29,610 nt of DNA from Mesaphorura yosii. Taxonomy: Eukaryota; Arthropoda; Collembola; Poduromorpha; Tullbergiidae. Positions 1 to 10,859 of the stretch are shown piece after piece (the stretch's first letter is position 1; every line of letters starts with the position of its first letter). A program made the translations under genes and the position numbers. The stretch spans positions 1 through 29,610 of the forward strand of contig WIXG01000642.1 of assembly GCA_009869945.1 (NCBI GenBank). The letters run 5' to 3'. The notes under the pieces were generated by a model. That model had not been told where the DNA came from and did no database searches. It saw nothing but the letters and a program-made list of their open reading frames with translations.

Positions 1-270
1 CGTGCTGACGGAGCAATTGTTGAAGACTTGCGGATTCAGTTCGACTCGATCCTCCTTTTGAATGCGCCAGTTTTCCAGCTGGGTCCACCCGTCGTCATCG
101 ACGGGGGATGATGATGTGTCACTTTCGCTGGCAGTCGTCTCCGACGGTAAGGCCGCTGTCGGATTGGTTGGCAAATAAATTAATGCTGCAGAATCACTGA
201 TGCACATGGCCACAAGGACGACCAACACCGCCACGGAGGGAAGACGCTGCATTCGTCCCATTTTAAACAT
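1..270 (-). CDS. Secreted protein, N-terminal fragment cut by the window edge
   Basis: The frame is open from ATG at 270-268 (MFKMGRMQRLPSV...) to the window edge, 90 codons. Residues 11-28 are a strongly hydrophobic stretch (SVAVLVVLVAMCISDSAA) that looks like a signal peptide. It is followed by a Ser/Thr/Asp-rich low-complexity segment (ETTASESDTSSSPVDDD) and then a more ordered segment beginning GWTQLENWRIQ. Two further in-frame ATGs (codons 4 and 7) precede the hydrophobic stretch, so the exact start is uncertain but the signal peptide is kept with any of them. The body of the protein lies outside the window and I do not recognise the family. Confidence 0.6.
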   Translation of the reverse strand, partial: MFKMGRMQRLPSVAVLVVLVAMCISDSAALIYLPTNPTAALPSETTASESDTSSSPVDDDGWTQLENWRIQKEDRVELNPQVFNNCSVST

Positions 271-1784
271 CAAAGGTCAAGGACATGGATCGCGGACAAT
301 GAGTGTTTGAAATTAATAAAGCTTTGGGTATAAATGCTTAAATTCGTAATTCAACCTGTTTTCGTCGAACATCATTGCCCCGTGCCCACCCTGGTAATTG
401 TTTGAGGTTCCTCCTGCCCTATATCCACGCTGTTCTGACCACTCACGTGGCAACTCAGTGCATCTACTGTCAATTTCAGAAATGTAGACAGTTTTTGCTG
501 TAGCTCAGAAAATAGAAATAATCTTTGACAGCTCGAAGTTGACAAGCCGTTTGCAAGCAAGGCAGCACTAGGGCAGACATGAAAGACCCAACAGTTTGAA
601 CTTTGGAACAGTGGAACACAACGGCAACGGAGCAACGGCAAGCGAACTTTGTTGTTTCTTGTTATTGTGGTTGTGGCATCCGTGTCCGCGTCTGTTCAAC
701 ATACACATGGTTTAATAAGTTGGAAACTTGTTATTAAACTTGTAACTTCCATTTTGTTGTAATAACTCAACAGTCGGCCATTTTCGTGAGTAACAGACAG
801 GCTTGGTTTTTGCGAGGCTCAGCTTCCAAGTTCCACCAACAACCAGCACTGACTCGACTGGGTCCTTCTCCTTACCCTATTTACTTTAAAACTGACTGAC
901 AAATCCGTTAGATTTATAAAGGCTTTTCTACAGCGAATCGTGCCGGAGCTGGAATTCGGCTGCACAAACCCTTTGTTTCGTCAACCTTCAAAGCCATAAT
1001 TCTTTTCTGATTCGCAGCGGCTTTAATGAAGAGACGTAAAAGTTCAGAGTCTGGCTGCAGAGCACTTTTCGACCAAATTAACAGCTGACGGCTCATGGCG
1101 CCTTAATACTTGATCCAATAACAGTTAATATGTGGCATTGTCTGAGGCATTGGTGACAGCGATGACAATCACATCGCAAAACTAAAACGTGGTTTCAAGC
1201 ACGCATACGCCACGCGAGAATCGAATCAGGCCCAGTTCCCCGGAAGGAGAGCAAGAGATAGGTGAATCAAATTGGGGCTTTGGCAAGCAGGCTAACTATC
1301 TTTCTGATCAAAGCAAAGCTACCCACGCGAAAAGGAATAAGAATTCATAAACTTCCGTATAATGACGGCTGAAGAGTACCGACCTGGAAGGTTAAGGAGT
1401 AAGAAGCTGATTCAAACTCATTTTCAAAGGCGTGAAATTGGGTGTGAAGCTTATCTCCTTACTTTCCATTATCTTGCGTAATCAATCTCTTCTGCTTTTC
1501 TCGTTCGTGTCGCGTCGCGGTCCGTTACGAATGCGTCTCCAAAACGAAATTACGAAAAAGCGTTTCTTGCTGAGCAATATAGTTTTTGTTGTGGATTGTC
1601 GTTAGTTCTTTATTATTTAAGCAGGGTAAACATTCATACCTTCTTAATTGAGGCCCTCGAAACGTTCATCATTAATCGATTACCGGTAATTTCGTATACA
1701 GTTAAACAGCAGCATCAGCCAAGTCTCATACATAATTTTCGAGCAGTTCAGCCAGTTCGGGATCATTTCGAATCCTCGACGACC
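271..1784. other. Intergenic region between divergent genes
   Basis: This 1.5 kb separates the minus-strand secreted-protein gene from maelstrom on the plus strand, so it should hold both promoters and the maelstrom 5' UTR. Short open frames on both strands show no recognisable domain or plausible splice context. I see no tRNA, no transposon coding sequence and no convincing TATA box in the right orientation close to either start. Confidence 0.5.
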
Positions 1785-4540
1785 ATGTCAGCTGGACTGG
1801 AACCATCAGAAGGTGGAGGCCCCTCAAGGCGTCCTATGAAAAAGAATGCGTTTTTGCTGTTTTGCGAGGAGAAGCGAATGGAGCTTGAAGCTAAAGGAGA
1901 GAAGTTTCCAAATGGGATGCAGCTGCAAGACTTGATTCAGCTTGGATCTCCTTACTGGGAGGTAAGTTCTAGTTTCATCCCATGCATACCCAGAAAGCTT
2001 TAAGTTAGTTGAAAGTAAGTTCAATTATTGTTCTTTGGTTTTTAGAAAATGCTCCCGGAGGAGCGCGCGCCGTTTGTGGAGAGAGCCAGGTTGTTACGAG
2101 AAAATCCCAATGCGGCTCGGAGCGTTCGAAAGGCACCACCACCACCGAGATCGCATTCTGATAATGTGGTTGACTGGGGTTCAGAACTTGTTATTGCCAT
2201 CAACCAGACCAAGATCGAAGAAACTCAGGGGCCCAAGAAAAAGTATGATCCTTACTTTGATTGCAACGTGTTATACGTGTTTTCAATTGGCTTATTGAGC
2301 GAGAGCTTAAGTTTGAATGTTTTCATTTCAGAATCGAGAGTCAATACCAGAAACTGAAAACCGCTCTCGAAATGGAAGAAGCAGACAGAAATGCAATTTA
2401 CAAAAGTCTCTTCACTTCTGTCATGGACGAGCAATACAAGGTTCCTGGTCCTATGAATAGAAAATTCTTATTCATTCACGTCGGCACGTACGTCTCAACT
2501 AAATTCCACATTCTACCAGCTGAATTTTGCATTGCTGAGTTCAATATTGTTGAGGGGCTTATTGAATGTCATGGAGCGATGATTGACCCAGGTACTAATT
2601 TAGTATTCGTTCGAAACAAGTTTAGTAGCAGACTAAATAAAATTCTTGAACTGTCACAGGCGCAGAACAAATTCCACTCGGGTACATGTCTGACGTCATG
2701 GACGCGAGGAAGCGCTGCGGATACGCCATGCCCGGGTACAATAGAGACTGCGACCCTTACAAGGACTGTTTGGCTCACATTATCAAGCTTGTTCGAAAGG
2801 TATGTTCGTGTATTCTTGTGCTTTGTCATGTTAACCTATTAACTAAGGTCGTTTCCATTCATAACACTAAATGAGTTGATCCATGTCCAATGTCCATGTC
2901 ACAACGTAAAGAACGAAGTCCTTGCTGAAGAAGGTAACGCAAAGGAGCTCGTGCATCTTTACACAATGCCGGAGAACTTAGAAGACGTAAGCCGTTCATT
3001 GCACTGGATAATGGACCAGACAGGTTTGATTTTTTCACACGGCTACAAAGACCCTTGTTTGCCGTATTGAATTTTATGGCTGACGTCCCACATTCTGCTT
3101 CTCAGGTCACACTGGCACTATGGAATACAGCCTCAAATGTGTTCAAACGCTGATGGAGGTTCTGCTGGCCGAAGCCGACCGTGTTCGCTGCGAAAACAAA
3201 TTGGGAAGGGTGACAGAAGTCGCCCAAAGAAAGTTTGAGGTCTACAGACTTCTCAAGAATTTGGATTATTTGTACGGGGCGGAAGTTGCGTGCGAGCATC
3301 ATCAGACAGTTAGCCTTGTTAATACTAGCGCCCTTGACTCAATCCTACTTGATTTTAGTATTCTGTTATCTTGCAGGAGAAAGCTATTGAAAAAATGCAG
3401 GCGTGCTCAATGCACAAGGTCAAAAGCTGGGTCTTCAATTTTTTGAAGCACGCGGCCCCGTTGTTTAATGTCATCCAAGTTACGGATAAACACTACCCTA
3501 GATTCTCGGATGGAATTGAGTACGATGAAGTTGGAGAAATTCGACGCAGACTGAAACCTGTCTCGAAGGCTGCCACACTAGCCGAACCTTTGAAGACGCC
3601 TGCTGGATGCTCTGCTGCCTCTCCTGGTGCAGTGCACGCGATCGGACTTGCTGCACGAACCAACAGCGACGTTCTTGGTTCCGGGGAAGTTCTCCAATCT
3701 TCTGTTTCTGTTGTCAGTCCCACTCCCGTCCTCACTGCTGGAGAATTACACTGGAAAGATGGGCGGCTCTCGAGCATTATCAGCAGTGGATCCTGTAATA
3801 CTCTTGAGGGGCCATTGGTAAGTAATAAGCAATCCGTTTAGGCGGTTTAGAGTTCTCTAGAAATATTCCCTTTATATTGCACATTTGTCCAGAAGAAGGA
3901 GGTCGAAGCCCCAAAGCCGGATCCGAAGCCACAGACCCTTGCCGAAATGCTGAGAGTTCAGAAGCAGACTGAATTCATGCAACCGTTTGGCCCTGGAAAG
4001 GGACGAGGACGTTCCTTCGACAAGATTTTGCAACTGAAGCCGGGGCACGAACGGGCGAAGGGGAGGGGACATCCAATTCCTCCTTGGTTCCCGACACATC
4101 GCGGTGAGGATCCGTTCTCCAGTTTTGACTGTGAAGGCGCTCATTCTGACCGTGCTCCGTTCCAGTTTATGATGGTGAGTTTCAGCTTCGATCTCAAGCA
4201 TATCTCATGATTGATGACTGTCTTGACTGGCCGTAAAACCAGGACTCTTCTAATCTAGACTTCACACGTGAATGTTGACACAAGCGTCAGCGAAGGCTCA
4301 ACACGGTCCAAAGGAAAAGGGCAATTCATTCCGATGAAGAGCGACTTGGTAGGAACGCCAGGGCTTTCTCCGGCATGCTTTCCATCGAGGAACCTTGGAT
4401 CAAGACAGAGAAGTAATTCCAGCTACGAGGGCAGCCGCAGTAGTGTCAACATCCCCACTGAAGCTGCTGGTGCAAAGGCAAGCCAAGGTCGAAGCCAGCC
4501 CAGTGATGCAACGACGGGACAAGACTTGCAGGCAGGTTAG
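1785..4540 (+). CDS. mael: Maelstrom homologue: HMG box plus MAEL domain, piRNA pathway
   Basis: Maelstrom proteins act in germline piRNA silencing of transposons. Nine exons join in frame: 1785-1961, 2046-2242, 2332-2591, 2660-2799, 2876-3023, 3106-3308, 3377-3817, 3893-4174 and 4259-4540 (710 codons with stop). Residues 17-80 are an HMG box (KKNAFLLFCEEKRMELEAKG ... SPYWEKMLPEERAPFVERAR). The MAEL domain follows in exons 3-7: FLFIHVGTYV, HILPAEFCIAEFN, IECHGAMIDPG, EQIPLGYMSDVMD, then the late ACEHH and KMQACSMHKVKSWVFNFL segments that supply the conserved His/Cys positions. Family members are usually about 400-460 residues. This one has about 290 extra C-terminal residues, rich in Pro/Ser/Lys, with GKGRGRS and KGRGHPIPP motifs. 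The exon 5 acceptor could instead lie at 2909, and the exon 6 donor (ACA|GTTAGC) is weak. The start is the first ATG before the HMG box, after an upstream region with no coding character. Confidence 0.9.
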
Positions 4541-4735
4541 TGAAGGCTTGAAGGCGTGATGATACAGGTTCTTTTGTTATTTGTTCATTGACGGACGACA
4601 ACTCCACGGCAGACTTTATCAGAGTTTCTTAACAATTGACTTAAGTTGGTATTTGCTGGTTGTCTTTGAATTGTTACTTACTCCTTTAACTCTGTAATAG
4701 TAATTAAATAATTCGAGATTAGAGTCGATTAATGG

Positions 4736-4741
4736 AATAAA
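4736..4741 (+). terminator. Poly(A) signal of the maelstrom gene
   Basis: Canonical AATAAA about 195 bp after the maelstrom stop codon and before the next plus-strand gene. Confidence 0.5.
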
Positions 4742-5022
4742 GATGATTTGAGTCAGCATAAAAGCGTTCAATTATTTCTTGATCTGATGAATAGACTCTA
4801 TAGAAACCTTCAGTGGCAGAGTTATGAAGTTACATTTGTTTATTGTTTTTGCATTCGAGATTCGAATAGTTGGCACATTCGACGAGACATCTTGCATCAA
4901 ACGAGGGCGAATCGCGAACTGAAGTCAGGCAAGTCACTCCGAGTCGCTTGAAGTGTGATGTGATTAATGATACAAAAAAGTGGTTGGAGCACACCACGAC
5001 GACGACACTGACCGGCATCATC

Positions 5023-5369
5023 ATGGACCTCCACGGACGCGGCGAAGGATTGCTCCAAGAATTCAATGAGGCTCACTTCAGACGGGAACATCGTGATGAT
5101 CGACCATTCAAGATTTACCGCAGATCGCAGAAGAATATTTCTGTGGATCTGCTGAACAATGGGACTCCCGTACCAACAGTTGCCAAGCTGGTATCTGAAC
5201 ATTGTTCCAAATCAACAGTGTACCGTTGGTAAGGCGGGCGAAGTAATACTGTACTACTGGGCTGGGCACGAATTATGTTATCAGCATAGCATTAATCCTT
5301 GTCCCTCGTACGTTTTCTAGGAGTGCTGCCGCATTGGAGCGTGAGGAACGAAACCACCGACGCGAATAA
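5023..5369 (+). CDS. Small unrecognised protein ending at an in-frame TAA; possible tail-anchored protein if read through
   Basis: The first ATG of the frame, at 5023, opens MDLHGRGEGLLQEFNEAHF. Exon 1 (5023-5228) splices at TTG|GTAAGG to CTAG|GAGTGC, and exon 2 runs 5321-5369, giving 84 residues that are basic and hydrophilic (RREHRDDRPFKIYRRSQKN; ALEREERNHRRE). The TAA at 5367-5369 interrupts a frame that stays open for 64 more codons and ends in a hydrophobic anchor (see 5370-5564). No annotated domain is apparent. The frame is open upstream of 5023 but holds no ATG there. It could be a short real protein, a gene with programmed readthrough, or a recently broken gene. Confidence 0.5.
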
Positions 5370-5564
5370 TATCGTCAAAAAATTTTCCACCAGATCGAGG
5401 TAAACATTGAACATCTTCAGCGTGCTCGGGATGACTGGCTTTGTGCTCCTCCGTCTGCTGCCGCCGCCGCTGACGATAACAATAATAATGGGAATGGGAA
5501 TTTGTACTTCTACCAAGTCTCAATCCTTCTTATTGTAGTCCTCTTACTATCAGTATTTACTTAG
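5370..5564 (+). other. Open in-frame extension downstream of TAA, encoding a helical segment and a C-terminal membrane anchor
   Basis: Directly after the TAA at 5367 the same frame continues for 64 codons to TAG at 5562-5564. It encodes an amphipathic-looking stretch (KIFHQIEVNIEHLQRARDDW), an Ala/Asp/Asn/Gly low-complexity linker, and a near-terminal hydrophobic segment (YFYQVSILLIVVLLLSVFT). This arrangement resembles tail-anchored proteins such as SNAREs, but I cannot identify a family. I tried splice pairs around the TAA: GAGC|GTGAGG to CACCAG|ATCGAG would be a 53 bp intron but leaves the wrong phase. Confidence 0.4.
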
Positions 5565-6184
5565 GCAGTAACAAATTAATCAAGAAGGCGAATTGTAAAC
5601 GATTTTATTTTAACTACGCTTCCACGAATTGATTGCATAATTTCTATGAAACATGAACATAAAGGTGAATTAAATAACTACCGTGTTTACGTCCCAGTCG
5701 TTTTATGAGTTTATGACCTGCAGATTTGATTCAGATTATCGTATAACGTAACCCATTTACGCAAGCAGTGTGTGAAATGGCTCAATTCCTTATTCCATTG
5801 CCATTGTCATTCCCATTACCGTCACATTACAGATTATAAAGCAGAAGCATTGAAGCGTGCATTTCATGATTATTCATCATGCCAGATTTTAATGCCCCTG
5901 ATAATTGATTGAATTCACATATGCAAAGTGATCTCTTGCGCACGCTTTCCAGCAGAGGCTGGGAGTCTCCTGCACCATAAAAGTTCGAGCCCACCACTTT
6001 TCTACTTTTCAGGAGCACATGAGGATTATAAGTTTCCATTTATGACCTCGTGACTCATGTCCATTGTTCAGACATGCGATTTTACTTTTTAAAACAACAT
6101 TTATACGCATTTAACATTACTGGTCGACTCCATAAATTCAACGAAGTGATCCAATTCTAGTACAAAGTAAACTACACTCCCAAA
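5565..6184. other. Intergenic region upstream of the subtilase gene
   Basis: AT-rich spacer of about 620 bp. It should hold the 3' end of the preceding gene and the promoter of the protease gene. I see no coding sequence, repeat array or RNA gene here. Confidence 0.5.
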
Positions 6185-7931
6185 ATGGCCCGACTTTTCC
6201 CCTTTTTCGTCTTTGCCTCGATTTTCCTGCATCTCATCGTCGGAAGCCCCACAATCGAACCGGCCTTGTTGAGAAAGGCGCAGCGTGCCGTCACTGCAAA
6301 TATCATCATCACCTTGAAATCCAGACCAGCAGCAGTCCGCGAGCAGATTTCCACCCGGTCGTACATTCGGAGCAGTGATCGAATCACTGATTTGGTGAGC
6401 GATCTTCAGTCCAACGCCGAGGCGACTCAGGCGCCAATCATTTCACTACTCAAAGCATCGAAGCATGCAAGCACGAAAATCAAAAGCATATGGATTTCTA
6501 ACCAAATCATTGTGCGAAACGTGGACTTGGGCTTGCTGGAAGAATTACGCGATCGCCACGACATTGTGAGCATTGAGCAAGAACAACCGGTGCACTTGGA
6601 TCCTCTAATTCAGCTCAAAGTGCAGAGAAAGGAGCAGATTGAGGAGGGCGAGGACGAAGAATTCACAACCGCCGACGTCTCAAAAGAGTGGAACGTGGAC
6701 CTCATCCAGGCGCCGCTTATCTGGGCGGCCGGTTACAATGGCTCTGGGGTTCTCGTCGCGAATATCGATACAGGAGTGCGCGCGACACACGAAACACTCG
6801 CTGGGAACTATAAAAACGACGCCTACTCGTGGTTCGATCCGTACACACACGCTGCAATAGCGTTTGACGATGGGGGTAGGTTTTACTGCACTTTACGGTG
6901 AATCATGCTAAAGTTTCTTCCTTTTGCACCTCAAACTACAGGCCACGGAACTCACACGATGGCCACAATCGTGGGCACGCCCGAAACATACGGCGTGGGA
7001 GTGGCGCCCGGCGCAAAATGGATCGCGTGTAAGGGATTCGATGAGGACGGTTTGGGCTGGCCGGAAGAAATGCTCGAGTGTGGCCAATTCATTCTTTGCC
7101 CGCATCATCCAGACGGCACGGACCCGGACTGCAGCCAAGCGCCACAAGTCGTGAGCAACAGCTGGAACTCACAGGAGGAGACTGCGGTCTGGTTCAATGA
7201 AGTATTAGCCGCCTGGCATGTCGCCGGAATAATTCCAGTGCATTCTAATGGGAATTATGGGGAGCGCTGTTGTACGGTTGGGTCGCAGGCGCCGAGGAGG
7301 GTGAGTCGTGAGAACTATAGTTGTTGAATAAAGATAATTTTGACTGTAATTGTCTCTAAAAAGGTGATTGCCGTCGGTGCCACGACCATCGACGAAGAGA
7401 TTGCCTGGTTCAGCAGCAGAGGGCCAACGTACACGAACGAAGTGAAGCCGGACATTTCTGCTCCTGGATTCCAAGTTCGGTCTGCGTATCATGGCACAGA
7501 TTCGCAGTACGCAATCGCGTCAGGGGTAAAGCAGAAAACAGTAACAATCTGGGCTGAAATTTAGCCAAATTAACCCAATTTCCCCGACATTCCCATGTAT
7601 TCAGACAAGCATGGCGTGCCCACACGTTGCCGGCGCCGTGGCTCTGCTCTTGAACGTCGATCCAACACTGAGTTTCGACCGAATTAAGTCATTCCTACAA
7701 TCAACAACGGAGAGGAACCTAACGTTTACGAATGAGACTTGCGGTGGCCGGCGAGACAGCGAGTTTCCAAACAATCAGTTTGGGTATGGGCGACTGAACG
7801 TTTTCGGAGCGTATCAGGAGTTGATGCGGGAGAAAAGTGGTGCTTCGGAGGGAGCGATTGGTCGTGGGTTCCAGTTGATGGTGCTTCTTGCCGTTGTTTA
7901 CTTGTATCACCAATTGTTCTCCGTTCAATGA
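6185..7931 (+). CDS. Secreted subtilisin-like serine protease (peptidase S8), four exons
   Basis: Exons 6185-6875, 6942-7300, 7364-7525 and 7605-7931 join in frame to 512 residues. A signal peptide (residues 1-21, LFPFFVFASIFLHLIVGS) precedes a propeptide of about 130 residues resembling the I9 inhibitor type. The catalytic domain begins near WNVDLIQAPLIW. The triad is complete: Asp194 in ANIDTGV, His232 in GHGTHTMAT and Ser406 in SGTSMACPHVAG. Asn335 in SNGNYG fits the oxyanion-hole Asn. SSRGPT and KPDISAPG are further S8 landmarks. Intron 1 splits the codon before His232, and intron 3 lies between Gly and the catalytic TSMA. Unusually, the last 20 residues are hydrophobic (GFQLMVLLAVVYLYHQLFSV), suggesting a membrane or GPI-type tail. 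The single compact catalytic domain, without a P-domain, is more like bacterial or fungal subtilases than furin-type convertases. Confidence 0.9.
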
Positions 7932-7934
7932 CAG

Positions 7935-9209
7935 CAAACAGCATTGATAATGAATAAGCTACTTTTTTAATTCATAATTCACAATCATTTCGAGCCAAAA
8001 TCAAGAATTTCATTATTTATTAGGAAGTTTTGCTGCTTACTTGCTTGTCTGATCTTTCAAATGATAAAATGAAACATACCATAGCCTATGCCTTAGCATT
8101 ATCGTACTTCGACTTGATCTGCCTGGATATTGTACATCTGAGAACGGTTCGATTGTCTCACTTGACCTTTGAAGGCACGCATAGCGTTTGAGAAAGTACA
8201 ATCTCCTTTCAGAGGAGCCCAAAAACGTCTTGCAGACAATAATGTGTGTGAGACATTCCAAATTCCTGCGCCTTTACCCTGGTCACAATCATAAAAATGC
8301 CCGTTGACCATTCACTTTGTTCGTATTCATAAATCCGTGGATGACGCACCAAACAAGTGCATATCAACATTCGTTTGATTATTTCATGGGAAATACAAAA
8401 CCTAACGCTTGATCTTTACCTGACCTCGATAATAATACGGCGATATCATTCTCCAGTCTTCCCCATCGCAAAACAATACACATTCTCACCCCTGATCACG
8501 TGCTGAATAAATGCTCTGAACTTTTATATCGCACCTGACACTGATACGCGCATTTACTATAAGCAACCTGAAGTAAAGTAGCGAATTACGTTGATAAATG
8601 ATAAATTCTTGACTGAGCTTTTGATACCTGTACTGGCCATTACCTGCCTGGGGATGGGATTCTTGTCCATTATTTGCTTTTTGCTTAGCCTTTAACCATG
8701 CCATGCATTAAAGGTGCATCGCAATTCGCAACGCTGGCAACTATGTATTTAGTCGCATCTGAATCTTACCCATACTAGCTTTAAAATAGTGCTTTCTGCA
8801 TTCGTCGTCTGATAGTCGAGTGGACGAGTTTGGAGGCAAAGCTAGAGAAAATCGGCCCACACTTTGGTCAACTTTTCTAGCTGTAAATTATCAACTCTTA
8901 GAACCACCTGGACTACAATGAGTGTTATTAATGAGCTGGATTCGGATTGCAGATTAGTTCATAATTAATTCCTTCGCCAGAACTCCAATTAACGGGATTC
9001 TCCATCTGGCCTCGTAATTGACCGGTGCAGCTGCGCAAGAAAGGCGAAAATGACGGTGACCGACTTTCTTCGACACCTGGATCGAAGACCCACGAGCCAC
9101 TACAAACCATCAATAATGCCTATAAATGATTAAATGATTTGGTCTCATTTTCAAACCTGCACTTCTCCAGCACAGTTATACAATAAAAGCTCCACGCTAG
9201 GTCCACGAA
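7935..9209. other. Intergenic region, nothing recognised
   Basis: About 1.27 kb between the protease and the DM13 gene. Open frames on both strands (such as minus-strand ones at 8037-8311 and 8486-8704) lack domains, signal peptides or splice partners. No RNA gene or transposon was recognised. Confidence 0.5.
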
Positions 9210-10252
9210 ATGATCCAAATCCAGGACCACGCTTCCGTTTCCAGGGTCCACCGAACTCGAAAATACACCTACAATGGCTTTCTACTGGCGCTGGTGACCC
9301 TAATCAGCATCAGCGTTACCAACGCCGAATCCGTTTCTCTCGGAGCACTCGAGACTTGGCACTTTAACGGGCTCCAGGCGAAGGAGGTCACACTCCTGAA
9401 CAGGAAGCAGATGCGAATCGAAGACTTGTACTTTACGGACGAAGGTCCGGCTGTCTGGTTCATGGTGGGCAAGGGAGACGACTACACGCAGGAGTTTGCG
9501 AATCTTGAAGGGGTGATTATACCGGATGAGGACAATAGGTACGGGTCGGTTTCAGTTCTGGCGTCCTTTGAATTTGAATTGTGTCTTCCTCCTCCCACAT
9601 GTACTCAGTTGCACGAGATTGAAAGGCTACTACTTCTCGGACATCACCCTTACACTTCCCTCCGATATGAAATTCACAGACTACGATTACCTCTCCGTCT
9701 TTTGCGTGCGATTCAACCATAATTTTGGCTACGTGACGATCCCAAGTGGACTGAAATTCGATAACGAGACGCTGGCAGAGGTATAGCAGCGTAAAAATTT
9801 TTACTGCGAGCCGAATCATGGCATTTGTTTGATGAATAATGTGATATCACAGGAAGCGAAAATCAAGGTTCCGGACACTTGTAAGTGAACTTTTTTCCAA
9901 ATGTAGGCCAGACCAAATCGAGACCATTGAAACTTTTGTTGTGAGCTTGTATCTCAATGAAACCCTCTCAAATATTTAATGGACTCGAATTTTGCAAGCA
10001 GGAAAAACTCGCAACCGTCCGCATTTGAGTCTGAAAGTCTGATTCCGACTTGAGATAATTTCCTGCTTTCTTTGCTTCTTCTATTTTTTAATAATTAAAG
10101 GTCCGCAAGATGTTGAAGGTCGCGTGCCAGCGGACGACGAGGACTCCGACGAGAATGATGATGACGATGATGATGATAAGAGCAAAAGTAAAGATAAGAA
10201 AGAGAAGGACAAACAGAAGAATCAAGACGACGAATACGATTTCGATTATTAA
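9210..10252 (+). CDS. Secreted DM13-domain protein with acidic/lysine-rich tail
   Basis: Exons 9210-9538, 9609-9780, 9853-9880 and 10101-10252 join in frame to 226 residues. The start at 9210 is followed by a hydrophobic signal segment at residues 23-39 (GFLLALVTLISISVTNA). Residues 45-160 match the DM13 domain: a strand-rich start (LETWHFNGLQAKEVTLLNRK), the GPAVWFMVG core, DITLTLPSDMKFTDYDYLSVFC and FNHNFGYVTIP. DM13 is an extracellular module thought to be involved in redox or electron-transfer reactions with a nearly invariant Cys, here probably the Cys of LSVFC. Exon 3 is only 28 bp (EAKIKVPDT). The C-terminus is a run of Asp followed by Lys/Asp repeats ending in DEYDFDY, with no membrane anchor. 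Function beyond secretion is inferred from the domain only. Confidence 0.8.
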
Positions 10253-10286
10253 AGCACATTCCAACTCGAACCTTGTCGAATGTCAA

Positions 10287-10292
10287 TTTATT
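10287..10292 (-). terminator. Poly(A) signal of the minus-strand secreted-protein gene
   Basis: TTTATT on the plus strand is AATAAA on the minus strand, only 3 bp past the minus-strand stop codon and 35 bp past the stop of the converging DM13 gene. Confidence 0.5.
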
Positions 10293-10294
10293 GA

Positions 10295-10855
10295 TTACTT
10301 GCTTAAAGAACTACAAAAATCTTGAATAAATGTTGCTGTTTCTTTCGAGTTTGTGTTTGCGCAGCAATTTTCACGTTCACACGAAATTTCAATGCTTTTT
10401 CGAATGTAATCATCATCTTTGGGCAGCTCCGGAACGCCTTTTGTTGCTAAACCGTTCCAGGCGCAGGTGCATTCAGATAGGAACGGCGAGCCGGGGATGA
10501 GGAATCCGTTGAATTCCACCGTGATGAAGTAGTAGAATGTTTCGTCGGTGTGAAGCGTATCTGCAATGACATAAGTCAATCAATCAGCAATTACAGACGA
10601 GAGACATTTGGAATTGAATGCTTGAACGAACTGAGAGCAATACATCCCAATAATTTTATTCGTCAAGCTGACGGGATACGGCCCAGTGACTCCAATACAT
10701 AGAACTCCGTCGCCAGAGTACTTTGTGCTCAGCTTCAACTCGTTCTTCTCTCCTGATTATTATTGTTAATAAATTAATAATATGGGTCTGAGGCCCAAAT
10801 GAAAGCGTGGAGTACTCGTCCGTAATCCACTCGTCTGTTGTCACCTCCTTACACC
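10295..10855 (-). CDS. Probable secreted protein, 5' exons unresolved
   Basis: The last exon is clear: acceptor TTGCAG at 10562-10561, coding 10560-10295, reading TLHTDETFYYFITVEFNGFL, then a Cys-rich end (ECTCAWNGL ... ISCERENCCANTNSKE) and the stop. The preceding exon probably covers about 10606-10755 in the frame NELKLSTKYSGDGVLCIGV then TGPYPVSLTNKIIG, with donor AAAT|GTCTCG. That leaves a 45 bp intron and the matching phase. An upstream open stretch (EVTTDEWITDEYSTLSFGPQ, about 10860-10790) may be another exon, but I could not phase it cleanly. The start codon and signal peptide were not located. The six-Cys C-terminus suggests an extracellular protein; the family is not recognised. Confidence 0.45.
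10325..10330 (+). terminator. Poly(A) signal of the DM13 gene
   Basis: AATAAA 73 bp after the DM13 stop codon. It lies inside the last coding exon of the converging minus-strand gene, so the two transcripts must overlap tail to tail. Confidence 0.5.
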
Positions 10856-10859
10856 CGGC

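Noticed and set aside
372..641. Minus-strand open frame of 89 codons near the left end
   Set aside because: No signal peptide, domain, splice partner or poly(A) signal; composition looks non-coding.
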